From the NCBI GenBank assembly GCA_904419775.1, contig CAJFSX010000005.1, positions 1 to 49,417 on the forward strand: a DNA stretch of 49,417 nucleotides, in the 5' to 3' direction. Of this stretch, positions 1-8,642 are shown piece after piece. The notes under the pieces are model-generated. The model did not search any database, was not told the origin of the DNA, and worked only from the letters and a program-made list of their open reading frames with translations. Within the stretch, counting starts at the first letter, position 1. The number at the start of each line of letters is the position of its first letter. A program made the position numbers and the translations under genes. The stretch comes from Candidatus Pararuminococcus gallinarum. GTDB taxonomy: Bacteria > Bacillota > Clostridia > Oscillospirales > Ruminococcaceae.

Positions 1-233
1 TCTTCGCTGGCGTCGGTAATATCATATGCGGAATAGCGGTTTTTTCTGGTAGCATTTTTAAAATTATAAACTGTTGTTACGACTGCGACACCGGTCCAAA
101 GCACACCAAACATCGCAAATAGACCGTTTGCCTGGGCAGCCAGAACCGTCCAGAAGATGCCGAAGCCGATCATAAAAATTCCAACCACACCACCCATCAT
201 AGATGGACCTCTGCCAGGTTTTATACTTTTCAT
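1..233 (-). CDS. Small membrane protein, partial (C-terminus outside window)
   Basis: Reading leftward from an ATG at 233 gives an open frame of 77 codons that runs off the window edge. The N-terminus is short and basic (MKSIKPGRG), followed by two adjacent hydrophobic segments, one starting VVGIFMIGFGIFWTVLAA and one around LFAMFGVLWTGVAVVTTVY, then a polar tail (NATRKNRYSAYDIT). This is the layout of a two-helix inner-membrane protein with a cytoplasmic tail. GGATGGTG upstream of the ATG serves as ribosome site. No enzyme motif is visible and I do not recognise the family. Confidence 0.6.
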   Translation of the reverse strand, partial: MKSIKPGRGPSMMGGVVGIFMIGFGIFWTVLAAQANGLFAMFGVLWTGVAVVTTVYNFKNATRKNRYSAYDITDASE

Positions 234-281
234 TTGACACCATCCTTTTCGGGGAATCATAAGGAACAATGTTGTTGACCT

Positions 282-290
282 ATTATAGCA
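282..290 (-). promoter_or_regulatory. Extended -10 promoter element for the leftward membrane-protein gene
   Basis: On the minus strand the sequence TGC-TATAAT (bases 290 to 282) is a consensus -10 hexamer with an upstream TG dinucleotide. It lies about 50 bases upstream of the ATG at 233. The -35 region is poor (TTTATC at 310-305), which fits an extended -10 promoter. Confidence 0.4.
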
Positions 291-326
291 TACATAACGC
301 GCCTGATAAATAGAAAGGCAAAGAGA

Positions 327-636
327 TAAAAGAAAAAACTGAGCCCGGAACGCCAGGCACGTCCAGGCTCAGCCAAATGGTGTAATGCTATAAAATAGAT
401 GCCCACCACAAACGCGAGCAGCAAGGCAAAAGAAAAAGCCGAGCTTAGTGTGGCGCTATAAAATAGATGCCCTCCACAAACGCGGGCAGGAAAGCTTCAA
501 AAAAGAAAAACCTGCGGTGCGCGACTTGCTCACCGCAGGTGTGGGAAGCGCTGACAAAAAAGATCCCCACCATAAACGCAAGCAGCAAGGCAAAAGAAAA
601 AGCTGAACCTGGATCGCGAATTGCGTCCAGGCTCAG
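327..636 (-). repeat. Tandem degenerate repeats, each unit with a terminator-like hairpin, downstream of tRNA-Ala
   Basis: Three imperfect copies of a unit of about 50 bases (near 388-440, 455-511 and 548-603) share the core ATAGATGCCCACCACAAACG and an AAAAGAAAAAGC end. Between them are hairpins with stems at 339-345/366-372, 511-519/531-539 and 603-617/623-636. Read on the minus strand each hairpin is followed by a T-rich tract, so the block looks like serial intrinsic terminators after the leftward tRNA gene. No protein-coding gene is convincing here; the plus-strand frame at 467-703 runs into the tRNA. Confidence 0.6.
590..636 (-). terminator. Intrinsic terminator of tRNA-Ala
   Basis: Minus-strand stem CTGAGCCTGGACGC pairs with GCGATCCAGGTTCAG across an AATTC loop and is followed by CTTTTTCTTTT. 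It starts three bases after the tRNA CCA end. Confidence 0.7.
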
Positions 637-638
637 CC

Positions 639-714
639 TGGTGGAGACGAAGAGGATCGAACTCTCGACCTTACGGATGCGAACCGTACGCTCTCCCAGC
701 TGAGCTACGCCCCC
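639..714 (-). tRNA. tRNA-Ala (anticodon CGC)
   Basis: The minus strand folds as a canonical tRNA of 76 bases with encoded CCA. The acceptor stem is GGGGGCG/CGTCTCC, including the G3:U70 pair that identifies alanine tRNAs. The D-arm contains AGCTCAGCTGGGAGAGC. The anticodon stem TACGG/CCGTA encloses the loop TTCGCAT with anticodon CGC, and the T-arm contains GTTCGATCC. It reads GCG alanine codons. It stands alone, with terminator hairpins directly downstream. Confidence 0.95.
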
Positions 715-869
715 ACACTTGTTTTGACCTAAACATTATACAACATCTTTTTCCGAAAGTAAAGGGGGAATTTTGTCTGGCTCCAGGCTTCAAGGCGTGA
801 AAAAGGACGGCCGGAGAATATTCCTCCAGCCGTCCTTGCGGAAAACAGTAGCCTTATGAATGAAAGAGG

Positions 870-2498
870 CTATTTTACCCGAAAGTTTTTCGGGGCCAAT
901 TGATAGACTAGGGTCAACGCAACGAGCATATACACCACAGTGGCCCCCAGAACAATGAAAGCAAAGCTGGAAGGCACAGCCTCAATCTGCAAGCACATAT
1001 AGCAGACGACATACACCACCATGTTGATGATATTAAACAGAGGGTTTTTCATATCCAGCTCGGTGGTATAGGGCTGGAATACATAATAAAGGAACAGGTG
1101 GTGGACAGAGAAGAACAGGGAGAGGAAGATGATGCCCAGCATGAAGAAAATCATGTCCTGGATGGGCCAGTATACACCGCTGATGAAAACCAACCCTCCC
1201 ACCGCTGCACAGATAGCGGCCGCCAGCACCAGGTTGAGCTGCACCACCTTCCAGAGCCGGATCTGGAAATTGAGGAGGATCGCCTTGCGCTCCCGGTAGT
1301 AGCTGTAGCGCAATAGGCTGATGTCGCAGTTGTAGAACATGGCCCTGCAGATCCGCTCCCCGATGGAAGCAAAGTACATGACAAAGCAGAAGACGGGGAG
1401 GAGCTGGGAAAGAATCTGGGAAAAGGCGGGGCGGAAGGTGGGGATAAGCAGGAGCGCCGCACCGCAGCCTACAAAGAGGACGGCGACGACCATCAGCCGC
1501 CGATAGAGGGGCAGGGTCAGCATCCGGCGGTGGCGTTGAAAGAAGATGGCGTTAAGATAGCGGTAGCCCTTCTTGTTCTGAAATTTACCTGTGCCCAGGT
1601 TTTCCCCAGTGAAGTCCTCGTCCCGGAGCTTCACATCCCGGAAGCGGTTCTGGTTGGCGGTCGCTTTGGGATCCACCAGGAGCTTGTCGCGGATGAGGAT
1701 GTCTCTGGCGGCTTCCCGATAGCCGGGATAGCGGATGATATACCGAAGGGACGCAAGGCCCAGGGCGATGGGAACCAGCACAAAGGGAAAGCCGATGATC
1801 CACCGGTCGACGCCGAAGGTGAAGCCCATCCCTGTGGGAATATAGGCCAGCGCCGCCCCCAGCAGCAAAACCACGGTGATGATGGCATAGCTGGTGGTGA
1901 GCACCCGCCCGGTTTTGCGGTAGATCAGAAGCTGCAGAGCTTCCCCCATCAGGCGGAAAGCTGGGAAGGAAATCGCCATGCAGAGAATCTGTACCCAGCT
2001 GCATCCACACAGGATCCCTCCCACAATGATGCAGGGCAGGAACAGAACAAATTCCGACAGATGATAGAATAGGACCATGGACAGGGTGTAGTCCTGGGGG
2101 TCCATCCCCACCAGACGGATGCAGATGTATTTATTGGGCTTATTTTCCAAAGCCTTGGGTGCCTGGACAGCGCCGGCTAGAAAGCTGAGAAAGAAGAAGA
2201 TGTGAACGAACATAGCCCCGCGGGCAGCGGGATCCGCGTCTTCCGCCATCAGGAAGAGAGGGAACGCCACCATCAGCCCGATATATACCGCCTTGCAGAA
2301 AAAGCGGTAGACAGTGTAAAGAAGGGCGGCCACGATAGCCAGGCCCTGTTTGAGCTCGGTCTGGGCATAAAGCCCGTCGGAAACAGCTTTTCCAATCAGC
2401 GGCAGCCGCTTGATGTAATAGATCAAACGATTGGCCATGGATACGGTGCTGATATGGAAGACGCTGATCAGGGTGTTTTTCATCTTACTGCTGTTCAT
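870..2498 (-). CDS. ABC exporter permease-like membrane protein
   Basis: About 542 residues with ten or more hydrophobic segments, for example around LAIVAALLYTVYRFF and AIITVVLLLGAALAYI, and no nucleotide-binding motifs. It resembles the 'putative ABC exporter' permeases of Clostridia. It directly follows and overlaps by 14 bases the ATP-binding gene at 2485-3213, so the two are translationally coupled and probably form one exporter; the substrate is unknown. I placed the start at ATG 2498, which has GAGGATG at proper spacing inside the end of the upstream gene; an in-frame ATG at 2510 is possible. GC-rich codon use matches the neighbours. Confidence 0.75.
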   Translation of the reverse strand: MNSSKMKNTLISVFHISTVSMANRLIYYIKRLPLIGKAVSDGLYAQTELKQGLAIVAALLYTVYRFFCKAVYIGLMVAFPLFLMAEDADPAARGAMFVHIFFFLSFLAGAVQAPKALENKPNKYICIRLVGMDPQDYTLSMVLFYHLSEFVLFLPCIIVGGILCGCSWVQILCMAISFPAFRLMGEALQLLIYRKTGRVLTTSYAIITVVLLLGAALAYIPTGMGFTFGVDRWIIGFPFVLVPIALGLASLRYIIRYPGYREAARDILIRDKLLVDPKATANQNRFRDVKLRDEDFTGENLGTGKFQNKKGYRYLNAIFFQRHRRMLTLPLYRRLMVVAVLFVGCGAALLLIPTFRPAFSQILSQLLPVFCFVMYFASIGERICRAMFYNCDISLLRYSYYRERKAILLNFQIRLWKVVQLNLVLAAAICAAVGGLVFISGVYWPIQDMIFFMLGIIFLSLFFSVHHLFLYYVFQPYTTELDMKNPLFNIINMVVYVVCYMCLQIEAVPSSFAFIVLGATVVYMLVALTLVYQLAPKNFRVK

Positions 2499-3213
2499 GG
2501 TCATCCTCATCTTTCAAGATCTCAATAATTTTCTCCTCAAACTCCTTGCTGTGGAGCATGGAGCTGTCCACCGGTTCCAGCTGTCCGCCGCTGAGGACGA
2601 CAATCTCGTCACACAGGTCGGTGGCAAGCTGAAGGATATGGGTGGAAAAGATGAGGATATGATCCTTTTTAATATCCCGCAGCAGCTTCTTCATCTCCAG
2701 CGCCACCACCACGTCGAAGGAGGTCAGCGGCTCATCCAGCAGCATAACCGGCGGACTTGTGATGATATAGCAGAGCATCTGCACCTTGTTTTTCATGCCG
2801 TGGGAATAGCCCTTAATCAGCCGGTGCCGGTCCTCAGGCTCAATCTTTACAAGATCAAAGTATTCGTCGATGGTTTTGGGATTCTTGATTTTATCCCGGT
2901 TGATGTCGGTGTAAAATTTCAGAAACTCATAACCGGTGAGAAAATCCGGCAGAATCGGCGTGGCAAAGACATAGCCGATGTCCTCCGGCAGCAGGGGCTT
3001 TCTCTCCTCGCCCTGCACAAGGTACGCCTGGCCGCCCTCAGGGGTCAGATCCCCGCTCAGGCAGTTGAAGAGGGTGGTTTTACCCGATCCGTTGCGGCCC
3101 AGCAGGCCGTAGATCTTCCCCTTTTCAAAGGTGAAGGACGCCCCCTTAAGGACTTCTTTCTCCCCGAAAGACTTCCGGATTCCCTCCAATATCACATGGG
3201 TCTGATTTTCCAT
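2485..3213 (-). CDS. ABC transporter ATP-binding protein
   Basis: About 242 residues starting MENQTHVILEGIRKSFGEKE. The Walker A is GRNGSGKTT, the Walker B is VMLLDEPLTSFD, the switch histidine lies in ILIFSTH, and the signature region is degenerate (KGYSHGMKNKVQ). It would power the membrane partner encoded immediately downstream. I chose ATG 3213 because AAAAGGATGG lies about 8 bases before it; in-frame ATGs at 3225 and 3270 lack comparable sites. The LSGGQ-like motif being HGMKN suggests the exporter subfamily used with large two-gene Clostridial systems. Confidence 0.9.
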   Translation of the reverse strand: MENQTHVILEGIRKSFGEKEVLKGASFTFEKGKIYGLLGRNGSGKTTLFNCLSGDLTPEGGQAYLVQGEERKPLLPEDIGYVFATPILPDFLTGYEFLKFYTDINRDKIKNPKTIDEYFDLVKIEPEDRHRLIKGYSHGMKNKVQMLCYIITSPPVMLLDEPLTSFDVVVALEMKKLLRDIKKDHILIFSTHILQLATDLCDEIVVLSGGQLEPVDSSMLHSKEFEEKIIEILKDEDDHEQQ

Positions 3214-3510
3214 CAATGAAACCATCCTTTTGTTAGAATTTAGTGGAACAAAGCAATCAAATTCTATCATATTCCCCAGGGGAGTACAACGCGGAAAAAC
3301 AGTCGATTTTCTTACATTTTAGGGCAAGGAAGGGCCCGTGGTTAGGGGAGCTTTGGGGAGGCTTTATTTTTTCACTCCGCCGGGCCCGCACCAGCCGGCG
3401 TGCATATTTTTACAGCGGTCTTTGCCGTGAAAATCTCCCCATTTTCTGTTAATAGGCAAGGTTTTGCAAATACTAGGGGTAGATTCTGAGAGAAAGGTTG
3501 CTGTTTTTTT

Positions 3511-4971
3511 ATGTTTCAAAGGCTACAGGAAGGACATCCTGTCTATGGAAACCTAATGGGAGGAAGATGGGTCACCTCCCAGTCGGGAAAATTTATCGAT
3601 ATCCATTCCCCGGTGGATGGATCCCTGGTGGGGAAGATCCCCGCCATGACCCAGGAGGAGGTGGCCGCCTCTATTCAAGATACCAAAACCCACCTGAAGG
3701 AGTGGGCAGCCATGCCGGTCTTTGAACGGGCCAACATCCTCCACAGGGCGGCTACCCTTTTGGAAGAGCGGGCCAAGGAGCTGGCGGAGATCCTGGTCAT
3801 GGAGATTGCCAAGGATCGGAAATCCGCCCTTTCCGAGGTGATGCGGACCGCCGACCTGCTGCGCTACACCGCCGATATGGGCAAGAGCCTGGAGGGACAG
3901 GCCATGAGTGGGGAGAACTTCCCCGGCGGCTCCCCGGACAAAATCTCCTTTGTCACCCGGGTGCCGCTGGGAACGGTGCTGGCCATCTCCCCCTTTAACT
4001 ACCCGGTCAACCTCTCCGCCTCCAAGATCGGCCCGGCCCTCATCGGCGGCAACGCAGTTTTGCTCAAGCCCGCCACCCAGGGGGCAATCAGCGCCCTGCA
4101 TCTGGCAAAGATCATTCAGGAGGCGGGGCTGCCCGACGGCATCCTCAACACAGTCACCGGCAGGGGAAGCCAACTGGGAGACTTTATCGTCACCCAGGAG
4201 GGCATCGACTTTATTAATTTTACCGGCAGCACCGAGGTGGGAATGCGGATTTCTCAGCTTTCCGCCATGCGGCCGCTGCTCATGGAGCTGGGCGGCAAGG
4301 ACGCCGCCATCGTCCTGGAGGACGCGGATCTGGACTTTGCGGCGGAGAACATCGTTTCAGGCGCCTATTCCTATTCGGGGCAGCGCTGTACGGCGGTTAA
4401 GCGGATTCTGGCCACCGATCAGGTGGCGGACGATCTGGTGGAGAAGCTCAAAAAGAGGATCGAGGCGCTGCCGGTGGGGGATCCCAGGGATAATGCCGTC
4501 ATCACCCCGCTGATCAGCGAGCGGGCGGCGGAATCCGCCCAGGAGCTCATTGAGGACGCCCTGGACAAAGGGGCCAAGCTTGTCACCGGCGGCCAGCGGG
4601 AAAAAAACCTGCTGACCCCCACCCTGCTGGACTTTGTCACCGCCGAGATGGATGTGGCCTGGGAGGAACCCTTTGCGCCGGTGCTGCCGGTGATCCGGGT
4701 GAAGGATGTGGAGGACGCCATCCAGATTGCCAACCGTTCGGAATACGGCCTGCAGTCCTCGGTCTTTACCCACAATATCGATCAGGCCTTCTATGTGGCC
4801 CGGCGTCTGGAGGTGGGGACAGTCCAGATCAACAATAAGACCGAGCGCAGCCCGGATCACTTTCCATTTTTGGGGGTAAAGGCTTCGGGAATGGGGACCC
4901 AGGGGGTGCGCTACTCGATTGAGGCCATGACCCGCCCGAAGGTGATCGCCCTCAACCTGCAAAATCCATGA
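3511..4971 (+). CDS. gapN: Non-phosphorylating NADP-dependent glyceraldehyde-3-phosphate dehydrogenase
   Basis: An aldehyde dehydrogenase-superfamily protein of 486 residues that follows GapN along its whole length. It oxidises glyceraldehyde-3-phosphate directly to 3-phosphoglycerate and makes NADPH in the cytoplasm, bypassing the ATP-forming step of glycolysis. Visible landmarks are AISPFNYPVNL, the FTGST cofactor motif, the ELGGKD motif with general base Glu259, and GQRCTAVKR with catalytic Cys293; the 34-residue spacing equals that in streptococcal GapN. SIEAMT near the C-terminus is also typical. The first ATG (3511) follows GAGAGAAAGG at long spacing; an internal ATG at 3556 is less likely because it would trim residues before the GGRW region. 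It appears to be a single-gene unit. Confidence 0.9.
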   Translation: MFQRLQEGHPVYGNLMGGRWVTSQSGKFIDIHSPVDGSLVGKIPAMTQEEVAASIQDTKTHLKEWAAMPVFERANILHRAATLLEERAKELAEILVMEIAKDRKSALSEVMRTADLLRYTADMGKSLEGQAMSGENFPGGSPDKISFVTRVPLGTVLAISPFNYPVNLSASKIGPALIGGNAVLLKPATQGAISALHLAKIIQEAGLPDGILNTVTGRGSQLGDFIVTQEGIDFINFTGSTEVGMRISQLSAMRPLLMELGGKDAAIVLEDADLDFAAENIVSGAYSYSGQRCTAVKRILATDQVADDLVEKLKKRIEALPVGDPRDNAVITPLISERAAESAQELIEDALDKGAKLVTGGQREKNLLTPTLLDFVTAEMDVAWEEPFAPVLPVIRVKDVEDAIQIANRSEYGLQSSVFTHNIDQAFYVARRLEVGTVQINNKTERSPDHFPFLGVKASGMGTQGVRYSIEAMTRPKVIALNLQNP

Positions 4972-5008
4972 AAACTTGAGTTTATTGTTCCCATGAGGGA
5001 ATTTTTGC

Positions 5009-5037
5009 TTGTGTAAAAACCCAGGACTTTGTATAAT
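5009..5037 (+). promoter_or_regulatory. Sigma-A-type promoter for the DUF1622 gene
   Basis: TTGTGT at 5009-5014 and TATAAT at 5032-5037 are separated by 17 bases, about 60 bases upstream of the GTG start at 5098. Confidence 0.6.
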
Positions 5038-5097
5038 AGGGGCAGAAAGAACAGGAAGCATCCGGCTGTCCGGGTGTAGCGCGGGGAGGAATGGGAT

Positions 5098-5508
5098 GTG
5101 GAAGCGGTACACAACTTGCTCAACAACATTGTAGACGTAGCCATTATGCTCTTTGAATTTATGGGTGTGGTTGTCATCATTGCCTCCGGCATCCGAGGGA
5201 TTATCAGCTATATCCGCCACGATCCCCTGACCCGGCTCAACCTGGCCAAGGGCATGGCCATGGGCCTGGAATTCAAGCTGGGCAGCGAGATCCTGCGCAC
5301 CGTGGTGGTCCGGGATTTTTCTGAGATTCTCACGGTGGCGGGCATCATCGCCCTGCGGGCTGCCCTGACCTTCCTCATCCACTGGGAAATCCGCAACGAG
5401 GAGGCGGATAACCGTTTGGCGGAATCAGAACGGCGTCAGTGGCAGGCCGCCAAGGGGGAAACAGAGAGGGAAAAGCCCGACGGACAGCGGGAAGATCAAC
5501 AAAAATAA
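5098..5508 (+). CDS. DUF1622 family membrane protein
   Basis: A 136-residue protein with an N-terminal hydrophobic helix (VDVAIMLFEFMGVVVIIASGI) and a second one (FSEILTVAGIIALRAALTFLI) separated by a loop with GLEFKLGSEILRTVV, the pattern of DUF1622 proteins. The C-terminus is long and charged (SERRQWQAAKGE onward). Function is unknown in the family. The start is GTG 5098 behind GGGGAGGAATG; its own promoter lies upstream and a strong hairpin directly downstream, so it is probably monocistronic. Confidence 0.75.
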   Translation: MEAVHNLLNNIVDVAIMLFEFMGVVVIIASGIRGIISYIRHDPLTRLNLAKGMAMGLEFKLGSEILRTVVVRDFSEILTVAGIIALRAALTFLIHWEIRNEEADNRLAESERRQWQAAKGETEREKPDGQREDQQK

Positions 5509-5550
5509 AAAGAGCGGGCATCCTGCGGAAAACCGGATGCCCGCTCTTTT
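5508..5550. terminator. Bidirectional intrinsic terminator
   Basis: AAAAGAGCGGGCATCC (5508-5523) pairs perfectly with GGATGCCCGCTCTTTT (5535-5550). It lies between the convergent DUF1622 and HAD genes, with A and T tracts on both sides, so it can stop transcription from either direction. Confidence 0.9.
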
Positions 5551-5605
5551 GGCATTTATGGACGATTCTGTATGTAGGCGCGCCTGATGGCTGGTGCGGC
5601 GGCTC

Positions 5606-6394
5606 CTATCGGAGATGGCCGGCCAGATCCCCCAGATCCTCGAAGATATAGTCGGGCTGGACGTCGCTTTTCTCCACATCCTCCCGGGTTGTCTCCCCTG
5701 AGAGGACCAGGATGGAGGTGATGCCGCCATTTGCGCCCATGGCGATGTCGGTGTAAAGCCGGTCCCCCACCATGGCAATCTGCTCCCGGGGGAGCCCGAC
5801 CTTGTCCAGCACAGCGTCCACAATCTCTTTATGGGGCTTGCCGATGACCTTGGGCAGAACGCCGGTGGAGGCCTCCACAAAGGCGATGGTAGCGCCGATG
5901 TCCGGCATAAATCCGGTCTCAATGGGGCAGTTAAAGTCGGGGTGGGTGGCAATATAGGGGATGCCTGCCCGGACATAATCACACAGCTTCCACAGTTTTT
6001 GGTAGGTCAGCCCCGTGTCAAAGCCCAGCACCGCCAGATCGGGCTCCTCTTCCACCAGCTGGACGCCCGCCCTTTCAAATTCCCGGGTCAGGGAGTCGGT
6101 GCCCACCAGATAGACCCTCTTGCCGGGGAAATGCTGGTTGAGGTAGATGGTAGTGGCCTCTCCCGAGGTAAAGATCCGCTGGGGAGCTACCTCAAAGCCC
6201 ATCCGCCGCAGTTTCTCCTGGTAGGCGAACCGGTCTTTGGAGGAATTGTTGGTCAGAAACATAAACTCCCGGCCGGTTTCCTCCACCTTCTTGACAAAGG
6301 TATAGGAGCAATCAAAGATCTGATTGCCCAGATAAAAGGTGCCGTCCATATCCAAAAGAAACATGCGGATATTTTGCAGCTTCTCTATCTCCAT
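5606..6394 (-). CDS. HAD-IIA family hydrolase (NagD/PNPP-like phosphatase)
   Basis: A 262-residue cytoplasmic phosphatase. Motif I is DMDGT (Asp15, Asp17), motif II is the TNNSS characteristic of the HAD-IIA subfamily, the lysine motif lies in VIGKPHKEI and motif IV is VGDRLYTDI. HAD-IIA enzymes hydrolyse small phosphate esters such as nucleotides, sugar phosphates or p-nitrophenyl phosphate; the native substrate here cannot be read from sequence. It is transcribed leftward from a promoter at 6433-6462, and GGAAAGAGGAG precedes the ATG. Confidence 0.88.
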   Translation of the reverse strand: MEIEKLQNIRMFLLDMDGTFYLGNQIFDCSYTFVKKVEETGREFMFLTNNSSKDRFAYQEKLRRMGFEVAPQRIFTSGEATTIYLNQHFPGKRVYLVGTDSLTREFERAGVQLVEEEPDLAVLGFDTGLTYQKLWKLCDYVRAGIPYIATHPDFNCPIETGFMPDIGATIAFVEASTGVLPKVIGKPHKEIVDAVLDKVGLPREQIAMVGDRLYTDIAMGANGGITSILVLSGETTREDVEKSDVQPDYIFEDLGDLAGHLR

Positions 6395-6432
6395 GGCTTC
6401 TCCTCTTTCCTGTTATACTTCAGTTTTGTCCC

Positions 6433-6462
6433 ATCATACCGCCTGGAGGGAAGGCTTGTCAA
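6433..6462 (-). promoter_or_regulatory. Promoter for the HAD hydrolase
   Basis: On the minus strand TTGACA (6462-6457) and TATGAT (6438-6433) are spaced by 18 bases, upstream of the ATG at 6394. Confidence 0.6.
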
Positions 6463-6525
6463 CCCTTTCCAAAGTGGCCGGGATGTGGTAGGATAAAGAC
6501 AGCAAAGGACAGGGGGAATCGGCAG

Positions 6526-8631
6526 ATGGAGGAACAGGCGCTCTTTGATTATCTCAAAGAGAATTTCCAGATCCAGCTCAGCGCCCAGCAGAGGGCGGCG
6601 GTAGTGGCCGGCGGCAGGCCGGTGCTCCTGCTGGCAGTGCCGGGAGCGGGCAAGACCACGGTGCTTGTCACCCATGTGGCCCATATGATCGCCTGCCGTG
6701 GCATCCGGCCGGCGGAAATCTTGACCCTTACCTTTAACAAAGAGGCCGCGCGGGACATGGGGGAGCGGTTCCAGCGGCTTTTCGGCAGCCTTCTCTCCCT
6801 GCCCCGGTTCCAGACCATCCACAGCTTCTGCTACCGGGTGGTGATGAATAAATGCCGCCGGGACCGTCTCCGGCCGCCACGGCTTTTGGAGACGGTGCTG
6901 GGACAGAAGGTCAACCGCTTGTTTGTCGAACTGTTCCGGAAATATCAAGGGCTGAGCCCCACCCAGGAGGAGATCGAGGACGTCCGGCAGGCCATTGGCT
7001 ATGTAAAAAATATGATGCTGGAGGAAGACCAGGTTCGGGAGCTTTCGGTCTGCGACCATTTCTGGGAGATCTATCAGGGATATGAGCGGTACAAGCGGGA
7101 GACTGGGCTGATGGATTTCGACGACATGTTAACCCTGGCCTACGAATACCTGTCCACCGACGGGAAGCTACTTGAGAGTGTGCAGGGGCATTACCGGTAC
7201 ATCAACGTGGATGAGGCTCAGGATACCTCCAAAATTCAGCATGAGATTATCGGGATGCTGGCCGCCCGGAGCCGTCAGATTTTCATGGTGGGGGACGAGG
7301 ATCAGAGCATCTATGGCTTCCGGGGAGCTTTCCCCCAAGCGCTGCTGCGCTTTTCCCAGGACTATCCTGACGGGGAGATCCTCAAGATGGAGCGCAATTT
7401 CCGCTCCACCGATGCCATCATCCGGGATGCTTCGGCGCTGATCTCTCACAACCAAGACCGCTATGACAAACAGATGCACGGCGTGCGGGGAGAGGGGGTG
7501 CCGGTGGAGCATCAGCTTGTCCGGAATCTACAGGAGCAGTACCGGTATGTGATGGATCAGGCCAAATCCCTCGCCCCCGGCAGGACCATGGCGGTGCTCT
7601 ACCGCAACAACGATTCCGCCATCCCCCTCGTCGATCTAATGGATCGGGCGGGGATGGGCTTTCGGCTGCGCTCCGGGTCTGTGAACCCAATGGATAACCC
7701 GGTCACCGCCGACGTAATGGCGTTTTTAAGCCTCAGCGCCGACCCGTCGGATCTGCGGGCTTTTTCCCGGGTGTTTTTCAAGACCTCCTGCTATCTGACC
7801 AAGGAGGTCTATGCCTTTGTCAAACATAACCACCGTCCCGGCGCCGACATTTTCCAGATCCTCCGGGATGCCCCCTACCAGGGCAGGTGGGAGGATCTAA
7901 AATCCCTTTCGGAAAGGATCAGGATGCTCAAACTGATGCGGCCGGCAGATATGGTGGACAGTATCCTGTGGGACGTAGGCTACGAGCGGTACCTTAACCG
8001 GATCACCCGGTCGGGAAGCCGGTATGAGACCATGATGTATAAGGTGGACATGCTCCGGTCCCTGGCCTCCGGATATCGGGACGTCTATGCCTTTGCCCAG
8101 CGCATTGAGGACTTTGGAGCCCTGTGCAGGGAGAAAAACCGGGCAGTGAGCAATGTGACCCTTTCCACCGTCCATGCCAGCAAGGGGCTGGAATTTGATC
8201 AGGTCATCCTCATCGACCTGCTGGAGGGGCGTTTCCCCTCGGACGTAGCCATCCAAAGCCATGTAGAGAGCGCCGGAGACGCCTTGGAAGAGGAAACCAG
8301 GCTCTTTTATGTGGCCATGACCCGGGCAAAGGACCGGCTTGTCCTCATGGTCAGCGACGAGATTTCCCAGAAAAACAGCAAGGTCTCCCGCTTTGTAGAG
8401 ATGAGCCGGCGCCCAGCGGCCAAAGAGAAGATCAAACCGGCTCCACAGCCCCGTTCATCGGAAGCCTTTCCCCAGCTGTCCGGGGGAGAAAGGGTGCGGC
8501 ATCCCCTTTTCGGGGAGGGGACGGTGCTTTCGGTGTCCGACAAGCGGATCGAAGTCCGGTTTGGGGAGGAGATCCGCCAGCTGGACATGGATATGTGCGT
8601 CAAAATGCGTCTGCTGACGCTTTGCAGGTAG
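6526..8631 (+). CDS. UvrD/PcrA-like superfamily 1 ATP-dependent DNA helicase
   Basis: A 701-residue 3'-5' DNA helicase of the UvrD/Rep/PcrA type. In order: motif I AVPGAGKTT (residues 37-45), TLTFNKEAA, FQTIHSFCY, motif II VDEAQDTS, motif III GDEDQSIYGFRGA, motif IV MERNFRS, motif V STVHASKGLEFD and motif VI FYVAMTRAKDRL. The C-terminal HPLFGEGTVLSV segment is a PcrA/UvrD-type Tudor-like domain. At about 700 residues it is as long as PcrA, but the divergent sequence suggests a paralogue used in repair or in clearing protein roadblocks. The next gene (TRIC) starts 12 bases after its stop. Confidence 0.88.
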   Translation: MEEQALFDYLKENFQIQLSAQQRAAVVAGGRPVLLLAVPGAGKTTVLVTHVAHMIACRGIRPAEILTLTFNKEAARDMGERFQRLFGSLLSLPRFQTIHSFCYRVVMNKCRRDRLRPPRLLETVLGQKVNRLFVELFRKYQGLSPTQEEIEDVRQAIGYVKNMMLEEDQVRELSVCDHFWEIYQGYERYKRETGLMDFDDMLTLAYEYLSTDGKLLESVQGHYRYINVDEAQDTSKIQHEIIGMLAARSRQIFMVGDEDQSIYGFRGAFPQALLRFSQDYPDGEILKMERNFRSTDAIIRDASALISHNQDRYDKQMHGVRGEGVPVEHQLVRNLQEQYRYVMDQAKSLAPGRTMAVLYRNNDSAIPLVDLMDRAGMGFRLRSGSVNPMDNPVTADVMAFLSLSADPSDLRAFSRVFFKTSCYLTKEVYAFVKHNHRPGADIFQILRDAPYQGRWEDLKSLSERIRMLKLMRPADMVDSILWDVGYERYLNRITRSGSRYETMMYKVDMLRSLASGYRDVYAFAQRIEDFGALCREKNRAVSNVTLSTVHASKGLEFDQVILIDLLEGRFPSDVAIQSHVESAGDALEEETRLFYVAMTRAKDRLVLMVSDEISQKNSKVSRFVEMSRRPAAKEKIKPAPQPRSSEAFPQLSGGERVRHPLFGEGTVLSVSDKRIEVRFGEEIRQLDMDMCVKMRLLTLCR

Positions 8632-8642
8632 AGGTGGAATAT

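Noticed and set aside
388..603. Possible CRISPR-like array in the tandem repeats.
   Set aside because: Only three imperfect copies, uneven spacing, hairpins and T tracts in between, and no cas genes.
467..703. A 78-codon plus-strand frame near the start.
   Set aside because: It runs through the terminator repeats and antisense to tRNA-Ala; composition is not protein-like.
3553..5382. Long minus-strand open frames opposite gapN and DUF1622.
   Set aside because: They are GC-rich shadows of the plus-strand genes, rich in Gly/His/Arg without motifs; the plus strand encodes well-matched families.
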